From Coriobacteriaceae bacterium EMTCatB1 (lineage in GTDB: Bacteria > Actinomycetota > Coriobacteriia > Anaerosomatales > Anaerosomataceae): 64,000 bases of DNA. Within the stretch, counting starts at the first letter, position 1. Each line of letters starts with the position of its first letter. Shown piece by piece: positions 58,887 to 64,000 of the stretch. The DNA lies in assembly GCA_001950395.1 (NCBI GenBank), contig BDLO01000001.1:1401979-1465978 (forward strand). The letters are read 5' to 3'. The translations under genes and the position numbers were made by a program. The notes under the pieces were generated by a model. It was not told the DNA's origin. It was given only the letters and a program-made list of their open reading frames with translations, and did no database searches.

Positions 58887-59666
58887 CTACCCGAGGGGGC
58901 GCTTCGCGGCCATTCCTGGCCTCCGAGGAAGGGCGACACGAGGCGCGCTCACCTTCTCGTAAACGAGCACGGCTCGCTGCTCGCCCGTTGGCAGCGCGTA
59001 TCGGTGATCGGCGATCCTGTCGAGACCTGCAAGCGCCGCCGCCCTATCGCCCCGCTCGATCTCCTCGCGAGACGGGCGGCCCTTGTAAGCGACAAGCCGT
59101 CCTCCCATCTGCAGAAGGGGAGCCGCGAGCTCCACTATGGTGGCCAGCTCCCCTACACCACGCACGACTGCCACGGCGAATCCCTCGGCATTCGTACGAG
59201 CACATTCCTCGGCCCGCAATCCGACGACCGATACGTGCGAGAGGTTCAGCGCGCCAGCGATGTTCTCGAGAAGCTTCGCCTTCTTCTGGACCGCGTCCAG
59301 CAGAACGCATCGCCTCCCTGTCGCAATCGCGAGGGGTATCCCGGGGAACCCGCCACCGCTGCCTATGTCGATCATCGGGCCGTCCGGGCAGCGCTCAACG
59401 ACCGCAAGCGGTAGGAGCGAGTCGACGACGTGGAGCTTCACAAAATCTTCGGCATCCTTGATCGCAGTCACGTTCATGCGCGCAGATGCCCGAAGGACTT
59501 CACGCGCGTGCTGCGCCAGGGCCTCTGCTTGCACGTCAGATACTGAGACCCCGGTCTCCCGAAGAGCAGCCTGGATCTTCTTGCTCTCGATGGGGACCGG
59601 GGCCTCGTCAGCATGTTTCACGTGAAACCGCCCTGAGCTGCCGTCCGGATGTTTCACGTGAAACAT
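58887..59666 (-). CDS. rsmG: 16S rRNA (guanine527-N7)-methyltransferase RsmG
   Basis: A 259-residue SAM methyltransferase with MIDIGSGGGFPGIPLAIATGRRCVLLDAVQKKAKLLENI and the substrate motif AYKGRPSREEI. The first ~25 residues carry two FHVKH repeats, which are the translation of two parS sites lying in the 5' end of the gene. The ATG at 59666 follows the jag stop by 15 nt; the family core starts only ~25 residues later, so an internal GTG start is possible. It methylates G527 in 16S rRNA; loss gives low-level streptomycin resistance in other bacteria. Confidence 0.93.
   Translation of the reverse strand: MFHVKHPDGSSGRFHVKHADEAPVPIESKKIQAALRETGVSVSDVQAEALAQHAREVLRASARMNVTAIKDAEDFVKLHVVDSLLPLAVVERCPDGPMIDIGSGGGFPGIPLAIATGRRCVLLDAVQKKAKLLENIAGALNLSHVSVVGLRAEECARTNAEGFAVAVVRGVGELATIVELAAPLLQMGGRLVAYKGRPSREEIERGDRAAALAGLDRIADHRYALPTGEQRAVLVYEKVSAPRVALPRRPGMAAKRPLG
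59614..59629. other. parS site (15/16)
   Basis: TGTTTCACGTGAAACC, one mismatch to the consensus parS. Lies inside the 5' coding end of rsmG, 36 bp from the second site. Confidence 0.9.
59650..59665. other. parS site (16/16)
   Basis: TGTTTCACGTGAAACA, a perfect match to the parS consensus. It overlaps the rsmG start codon region, about 2.8 kb left of oriC, where ParB loads. Confidence 0.96.
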
Positions 59667-59681
59667 CCGGCGTCATTCCCG

Positions 59682-60398
59682 CTACTTCGGTGATATGACC
59701 ACCTGGCGCGATGGCTCTTCGCCCTCGGATGCCGTGGTCACTCGCTTGTCATTCCGAAGCGCCATGTGCACCGCTTTCCTCTCGAAAGCGGACATCGGGC
59801 GCAGCGTCACCGGCCGGCCGGTTCTCGCTGCTCGCTCCGCTGCGCGCTTCGCAATCTCCTCGATCTTCAGCCGCTGGCGATACCGATAGCCCGACACGTC
59901 GACCATCAGGGGATGCCGTATCTCGATCGTCCTGTGGAGCACAGAGCTGACCATCACCTGCAGGGCATCGAGCGTGCGCCCGTGCCGACCAATGAGCACT
60001 CCGAGCTCATCGCTGCCCACGATGTCGAGGATGATCTCTCCGTCGTCCCCCTCGTATTCGTCGATATCTGCGGCGATGCCCAGGTGCCCCAGGATTCGCG
60101 CGATGATCTCGCTCGCCGCGTCAGCGAGCAAGTCCAATTCTGCGTCGTCGGTCGTCACGCCGTCTTCAGTGTCTGCGGCCTCTTCGCCAAAAACCTCCGC
60201 TTCCGGCGTTTTCGGCACCTCGATGCCGTCCTTGAGCCACACCCGCACTCTAGCCGGTCGGTCAGCCCCGAACATCCGGTGCCCGCCTTCGTCGAGGACC
60301 TCGTACTCGACCGCGTCTTGCTGAACTCCGAGCTGCTCGAGCGCCGCGTCTACCGCCTCTGCAACTGACGGACCCTCTTGGATGATCTCTCGCTCCAT
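59682..60398 (-). CDS. jag: Jag/KhpB RNA-binding protein
   Basis: A 238-residue protein with Jag-N domain (REIIQEGPSVAEAVDAALEQLG), an acidic linker, KH domain with GRHGRTLDALQ (GxxG loop) and R3H domain (PMSAFERKAVHMAL). KhpB regulates cell division and RNA metabolism with KhpA. The ATG shares a base with the yidC stop (TAATG). Confidence 0.93.
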   Translation of the reverse strand: MEREIIQEGPSVAEAVDAALEQLGVQQDAVEYEVLDEGGHRMFGADRPARVRVWLKDGIEVPKTPEAEVFGEEAADTEDGVTTDDAELDLLADAASEIIARILGHLGIAADIDEYEGDDGEIILDIVGSDELGVLIGRHGRTLDALQVMVSSVLHRTIEIRHPLMVDVSGYRYRQRLKIEEIAKRAAERAARTGRPVTLRPMSAFERKAVHMALRNDKRVTTASEGEEPSRQVVISPK

Positions 60399-61111
60399 TA
60401 CTTGGCGACCTCTTTCTCTGAGTACACGCGAACGACGGCGTATTGCTGAGCGATCTGCAAGATGCTTGACGTAACCCAGTACACGAGCACACCTGCCGGA
60501 ACGCTCCACCCGAAGAACAGCATCATCACTGCCATGTAGAGGCCGATCATCCGCTGCTGACGGTCTTTCGACTGGGTAGCTTGCGGAACGTACACGCTCA
60601 GACCGAAAAGCACCACCAGGAGCAGGTAGGGGAGAGCCCCGACCAGCCCGGCTTCCCCATATACGACCTTCGGGGTTTTCGTGAGGTCCGGCAGGATGAC
60701 CCAGAATCGCTTGGCCGCCTCCGCTTCCGCGGCGCCAAGGGATGCAATGTGCTTTAGGAAGAGACCGGGCTTCTCCGGCGTGCCGCCAAGTGTGCGATAG
60801 AGCGCGATGAGAACGGGGAACTGCAACAGTGTCGGGAGACACCCTCCGAACGGATTGACCTTGTGCTCTTGATAGAACTTGAGGGTTTCCTCCTGGAGCT
60901 TCTCTTTGTTGTTCTTGTACTTCTCCTGGAGCTCCTTCAGTTTCGGCTGGATCCTCTGCAGCTCGTGCATCGACTTGGCCTGCTTCACGGTGAGCGGCAG
61001 CATGACGATCCGCACGGCGACCGTCAGCAAGACGATGGCGAAGCCGTAGTCGTGCACCCACCCATAGAAGTAGTTCAGGATGCCGAACAGGGCATTCTCG
61101 AGGGCTTGCAC
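60398..61111 (-). CDS. yidC: YidC/Oxa1-family membrane protein insertase
   Basis: A 237-residue insertase of the Gram-positive short form, without the periplasmic P1 domain. It has five membrane segments, the conserved Arg in the first (TVAVRIVMLPLTVKQ), the cytoplasmic coiled-coil hairpin (QPKLKELQEKYKNNKEKLQEE) and NPFGGCLPTLLQFPVLIALYR. There is no lipobox at the N-terminus. GTG start with GGAGGAG upstream. It inserts small membrane proteins. Confidence 0.95.
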   Translation of the reverse strand: MQALENALFGILNYFYGWVHDYGFAIVLLTVAVRIVMLPLTVKQAKSMHELQRIQPKLKELQEKYKNNKEKLQEETLKFYQEHKVNPFGGCLPTLLQFPVLIALYRTLGGTPEKPGLFLKHIASLGAAEAEAAKRFWVILPDLTKTPKVVYGEAGLVGALPYLLLVVLFGLSVYVPQATQSKDRQQRMIGLYMAVMMLFFGWSVPAGVLVYWVTSSILQIAQQYAVVRVYSEKEVAK

Positions 61112-61193
61112 CTGTCACTCCTCCATTCGTCTTGCACTCTGGCCCGGCCCTGTCTGAGTCACCTGTGACGGTGTGCGCCGGGCATCGATCCAC

Positions 61194-61415
61194 TCACGGC
61201 ACCGGGTCGTATCCTCCAGGGTGGAACGGGTGGCAGCGGCTCACGCGTCGCACAGCGAGCCACGATCCCTTCAGGAGCCCGTACTTCTCGAGAGCTTCCA
61301 CGGCGTACGCTGAGCAGGTAGGGTAGTACCTGCACGATGGGGGAAGGAGAGGGGATATCGACTTCTGATAGGCCCGGACGCCCAGGACGGCGAAGCGGGC
61401 ACCCAAGGATGTCAT
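61194..61415 (-). CDS. yidD: YidD membrane protein insertion efficiency factor
   Basis: A 73-residue protein with [31 protein letters not shown] and [13 protein letters not shown], the full YidD pattern with three conserved Cys. ATG overlaps the rnpA stop by 4 nt. It helps YidC-dependent insertion. Confidence 0.95.
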   Translation of the reverse strand: MTSLGARFAVLGVRAYQKSISPLLPPSCRYYPTCSAYAVEALEKYGLLKGSWLAVRRVSRCHPFHPGGYDPVP

Positions 61416-61762
61416 CGTTCCACCCCTGCCCTCTTGAGCGCGGCGTTGAGAGCAGCGTCGAGGTCTTCGGGTCGCGCTGCGAGAGCCGGCGGCCGAGCGA
61501 TCACAGCGACGTGGTATCCGCTCCACGGTCCGCCCGCCCGCCGTACAGCCTCGCGAAGCACCCGTTTCGCCCGGTTGCGGCGAACGGCGCTGCCTATGCC
61601 ACGACCCGCCACGACCATCACTCGCCCATCAGGGTCTTCCGTCGTGCCCGCTGGCCGGGCGATGACTGTCAGAAAATGGCTCCTGCCCGCGACACCATCT
61701 GCGAACAAACGTTCGATGTCAGACTTCCTGGTAAGCGTCCCCCGCACAGCGGGCACCGCCAA
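61412..61762 (-). CDS. rnpA: Ribonuclease P protein component
   Basis: A 116-residue RnpA with [37 protein letters not shown] (RNR motif) and a basic surface. It assists the RNase P RNA in cutting tRNA 5' leaders. The start is a TTG at 61762 with GGAG 5 nt upstream; a GTG 6 nt further in is possible. Confidence 0.95.
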   Translation of the reverse strand: MAVPAVRGTLTRKSDIERLFADGVAGRSHFLTVIARPAGTTEDPDGRVMVVAGRGIGSAVRRNRAKRVLREAVRRAGGPWSGYHVAVIARPPALAARPEDLDAALNAALKRAGVER

Positions 61763-61772
61763 GGCCTCTCCG

Positions 61773-61916
61773 TCAGGCCGCGCTCGGAGCGAGAACCTTG
61801 CGTCCCTTGCGACGCCGGGCCGCGAGGACGGCGCGGCCGCCCCTGGTCTTCATGCGCGCTCTGAACCCGTGGGTCTTCGCCCTCTTGCGGTTGTTCGGCT
61901 GGTATGTGCGCTTCAT
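61773..61916 (-). CDS. rpmH: 50S ribosomal protein L34
   Basis: A 47-residue L34: [21 protein letters not shown] and [17 protein letters not shown]. First gene of the leftward block rpmH-rnpA-yidD-yidC-jag-rsmG that leaves oriC. Confidence 0.97.
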   Translation of the reverse strand: MKRTYQPNNRKRAKTHGFRARMKTRGGRAVLAARRRKGRKVLAPSAA

Positions 61917-61966
61917 CGAGATCCTCCGTTCAAGCCGAGCCTGTGGCTGGCGCGGTAAGCCGCATG

Positions 61967-61996
61967 ATACTACCCGCAAGACTCCTCACTGGTCAA
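61967..61996 (-). promoter_or_regulatory. Promoter of rpmH block
   Basis: -35 TTGACC (61991-61996), 18 bp spacer, -10 TAGTAT (61967-61972) on the minus strand, about 50 nt before the rpmH start. Confidence 0.65.
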
Positions 61997-62039
61997 GAAA
62001 CGTACGCTTCCGCTGCTTTTCGAGTGGCCCTCCGCGTCA

Positions 62040-62632
62040 GCGGATCGGGCACTGCGGCCCAGAAACAAATTCTTCGAAATCTGTGGATACTGGGGAAAAC
62101 GCAGGATTCTATCGTGTGGAACCTGTGGATAACGCTTCACGCGCGATTGTTGGAGGTTTCTGCCCTCTGCTAGAATCGCCGCTGTCGCAGAGCTGGGATA
62201 GATCGGCTCTTGACCTTGAAAAACTGCAGGTAAACGCCCTGTCCATACCGAATGACGCACGGAACTCGCGCAATGCGCCGCATCAGTGGCGCCACATTGC
62301 GCGACCCGGTCGGCCGATTGTCCACCCTATCCACAGTGGTGGTTCGCACAACCGGTCTCGCCGACCCGTTTTCTTGGGTTTTCCATCGCGGCCTCGTTCG
62401 CGCGACGGTGTTCGAGGGTGCTTTCCGGGCCTTGATTCCTCGATTGTCCACAGATGTGGAAACCTCTGTGGATATCGGCGGAAAGCAGCCGCTCGAGGCA
62501 TTCCGCGCCCTTCGGCTACCGGTCGCTGCCGTGGAGGGATCGTTCGTGTCCTTCGTCTCGGTCCGTGCGAATCGATGTGGACAAGTTTGTGGACGGCTTT
62601 GTGGATGCGCACTCTTTCGGAGAGGGGGTTCG
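62040..62632. other. oriC: Chromosomal origin of replication (oriC)
   Basis: The 716 nt between rpmH and the next gene has no convincing gene. It holds DnaA-box-like 9-mers: TGTGGATAC 62082, TGTGGATAA 62124 (perfect), TTGTCCACC 62318, CTATCCACA 62327, TTGTCCACA 62444, TGTGGAAAC 62455, TGTGGATAT 62467, TGTGGACAA 62576, TGTGGACGG 62588 and TGTGGATGC 62600. The last three are exactly 12 bp apart. The stretch 62060-62110 is AT-richer and may be the unwinding element. Genes diverge from here. An open frame running 62252-62632 is in frame with the next gene but lacks a ribosome site and covers the boxes. Confidence 0.92.
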
Positions 62633-63463
62633 ATGAGACAGTTCTACGGCGAGGCGGGCTCGGCGCACGCCAGTACGCTTCTTGATCGCCGATCTCACGC
62701 CCCTACGTCGTATCGCCTTTCCGACACCAGGGGTTCGCTTCGCGCACGGATCGCCGTGTACGACTCGCCCGCAGCCCCGCCGCGCGTGCAGGACGTGTCC
62801 TCAGACGAGCCGTGCGATTTCATCGACAAGCTATCGTCGACCGTGTACGAGTTGTCTCATCAGGCCGGGGGATCCATACCGTTCGTCGTGATCCGAGAGA
62901 TAGCAGAGAACCTCATCCACGCCGACTTCCGCGAGGCCGTCATCACGATCCAGGACGGCGGCAACACTGTCCGCTTCTCCGACCAGGGTCCTGGCATCCC
63001 CGACAAGGAGCGTGCGCTGCTGCCTGGCTTCTCCACCGCGTCTGCGAGCATGAAAACCGTCATCCGCGGGGTCGGCTCCGGTCTCCCGGTTGCGCGAGAG
63101 TGCCTGTCTTTCAGCGGCGGTACGCTGTCGCTTGATGACAACCTTGGACAGGGAACGGTCGTTACGCTGTCTGTCTCTGCACCCGCGACGCATCCTCGCG
63201 CGAGCCAAAGCCGCGAGACCTCGTCGATCCCGCGTCTTTCTACGAGGCAGAAGCAGATCTTGTCGCTCGCCCTCGAGCTCGGCGCCATCGGGCCGTCGGC
63301 TGTGTCGCGCGAGCTCGGCATCGGCCTTTCCACGGCCTACCGCGACCTCGAAACTCTCGAGCGGCTTTCGCTGCTTGCGTGCGACGACACCGGGAAGCGC
63401 TCGCTCACTCCTCTTGGGGAGCGTGTCCTCGTCCAGCTCCTTGAAGGGGGAGCGGGGCTATGA
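62633..63463 (+). CDS. GHKL-ATPase with C-terminal winged helix, coupled to dnaA
   Basis: A 276-residue protein. An N-terminal ~90 residues of unknown fold are followed by a GHKL/HATPase_c domain: N-box [13 protein letters not shown]1 [10 protein letters not shown]2 [11 protein letters not shown], then [19 protein letters not shown]. There is no HisKA or phospho-accepting His. The C-terminus is a winged-helix ([26 protein letters not shown], shown only to mark its helices, with [16 protein letters not shown] as recognition region). ATG at 62633 has GGAGAGGGGG. The stop overlaps the dnaA ATG by 4 nt (ATGA). I infer an ATP-responsive regulator of dnaA or oriC. Confidence 0.8.
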   Translation: MRQFYGEAGSAHASTLLDRRSHAPTSYRLSDTRGSLRARIAVYDSPAAPPRVQDVSSDEPCDFIDKLSSTVYELSHQAGGSIPFVVIREIAENLIHADFREAVITIQDGGNTVRFSDQGPGIPDKERALLPGFSTASASMKTVIRGVGSGLPVARECLSFSGGTLSLDDNLGQGTVVTLSVSAPATHPRASQSRETSSIPRLSTRQKQILSLALELGAIGPSAVSRELGIGLSTAYRDLETLERLSLLACDDTGKRSLTPLGERVLVQLLEGGAGL

Positions 63464-64000
63464 CCCTCGTCGATACCACCACCTTGTGGTCGCAAGCTCT
63501 CGAAGTCGTGCGCTCCGAGCTCAACACGCCGACGTTCAAGACGTGGTTCGAGCACACTGCGCCCCTGCGTTTTGTCGAGGACGTCTTTGTTGTGGGGGTG
63601 GCGAACGAGTTTGCTCGCGATTGGCTGGAGTCACGCTACTCAGGGCTGCTGGCCGCGGCCTTGAGTCAAGCAGCGGGCCGGCCCTTGAAAGTCGCGTTCG
63701 AAGTCTCTGAGGTCTCCGCGAACCTCGCAGACAGGGCCGCCGTCGAGACCCAGCACGAGCCCGATCGCATGCCGGGCCCGAGCACTCGTCGCCGGGACGA
63801 TGGGGACGGCGGGTTCAACCCGAAGTACACCTTCGACTCGTTCGTCGTCGGATCCTCGAACGAGTTCGCCTACCACGCTGCTCTCGCCGTGGCCGAGACT
63901 CCCGGCGGTGCGTACAACCCTCTCTACATCTACGGAGGTGTAGGCCTCGGCAAGACGCATCTTCTGCAGGCCATAGGCCACTACGTAGCCGCGAGCTTTC
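63460..64000 (+). CDS. dnaA: Chromosomal replication initiator DnaA, 3' end cut by window edge
   Basis: The first 180 codons are seen. Domain I reads [22 protein letters not shown], followed by a short linker and the start of the AAA+ domain: [27 protein letters not shown] and Walker [17 protein letters not shown]. The ATG overlaps the stop of the preceding ATPase gene, so translation of the two is coupled. DnaA binds the boxes in oriC 0.9-1.4 kb upstream and opens the origin. Confidence 0.97.
   Translation, partial: MTLVDTTTLWSQALEVVRSELNTPTFKTWFEHTAPLRFVEDVFVVGVANEFARDWLESRYSGLLAAALSQAAGRPLKVAFEVSEVSANLADRAAVETQHEPDRMPGPSTRRRDDGDGGFNPKYTFDSFVVGSSNEFAYHAALAVAETPGGAYNPLYIYGGVGLGKTHLLQAIGHYVAASF

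Noticed and set aside
62252-62632. Upstream open frame in frame with the ATPase gene before dnaA
   Set aside because: It covers oriC with DnaA boxes, has no ribosome site at its ATG, and its translation shows no domain; the ATG at 62633 has a strong Shine-Dalgarno.
1-64000. CRISPR arrays, IS elements, prophage, rRNA operons
   Set aside because: No regularly spaced repeats, transposase or integrase frames, phage structural genes or rRNA sequence were seen in reading both strands.

Overview
This 64 kb window is GC-rich, gene-dense DNA from an anaerobic bacterium, most likely Actinomycetota of class Coriobacteriia (an Anaerosomatales/OPB41-like lineage). I infer this from the GC-rich coding style, many GTG and some TTG starts, oxygen-sensitive or anaerobic enzymes (hybrid cluster protein, Fe-S serine dehydratase, ornithine-fermentation enzymes, rubrerythrin), the tandem PafB/PafC-like WYL pair and the actinobacterial-type DnaA boxes. 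The genus cannot be read from the sequence. The window ends inside dnaA and contains the chromosomal origin, so most of it is the arm to the left of oriC.

Layout. 1-2.9 kb: arsenic-type island (ArsP/YraQ permease, two divergent ArsR repressors with visible promoters and operators, Acr3 efflux pump). 2.9-6.2 kb: metallophosphoesterase, CDF metal exporter, MFS exporter with its own operator-rich promoter. 6.2-10.5 kb: ortB-ortA-ord of oxidative ornithine degradation and an FAD-dependent oxidoreductase. 10.5-14.7 kb: rpsF-ssb-rpsR-DUF2232-rplI-dnaB operon. 14.8-19.2 kb: M23 peptidase, tRNA-Gly, GNAT, SdpR/SdpI pair, VanW, YhhN protein. 19.2-22.8 kb: Trk potassium uptake operon with an unreported-looking 52-residue membrane protein and a lipoprotein. 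22.9-26.9 kb: small zinc-ribbon-like protein, DUF1461 membrane protein, diguanylate-cyclase-like protein, M28-family protein. 26.9-30.6 kb: nitrosative-stress module (YgbA, ferredoxin, Hcp, membrane c-type heme protein) divergent from a Crp/Fnr/Dnr regulator, with a perfect TTGAC-N4-GTCAA box between. 30.6-39.4 kb: degenerate histidine kinase operon, WYL regulators, DinG-type helicase/exonuclease, secreted or membrane-anchored protein. 39.4-43.9 kb: serine dehydratase genes followed by a yybP-ykoY-like (Mn2+) riboswitch and a P-type ATPase. 43.9-50.7 kb: CHASE4-like sensor kinase, Ddl, HtrA protease, rubrerythrin, RlmN. 50.6-56.8 kb: AddA/AddB-like nuclease-helicase pair. 56.8-62 kb: origin-proximal block ytxH-like, parB, parA, rsmG, jag, yidC, yidD, rnpA, rpmH, with two parS sites. 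62.0-62.6 kb: oriC with at least ten DnaA-box-like sites. 62.6-64 kb: an unusual ATPase-winged-helix gene translationally coupled to dnaA.

The most notable points are: (i) the GHKL-ATPase/winged-helix gene lying between oriC and dnaA and overlapping dnaA by 4 nt; (ii) a riboswitch whose conserved GGGGAGTAG core is also the end and stop codon of sdaAA, with a good promoter inside sdaAA; (iii) the compact nitrosative-stress module with a heme protein ending in CSSCH; (iv) the small protein between trkA and trkH; and (v) ornithine-degradation genes lacking the aminomutase. No IS elements, prophage genes, CRISPR arrays or rRNAs were seen.
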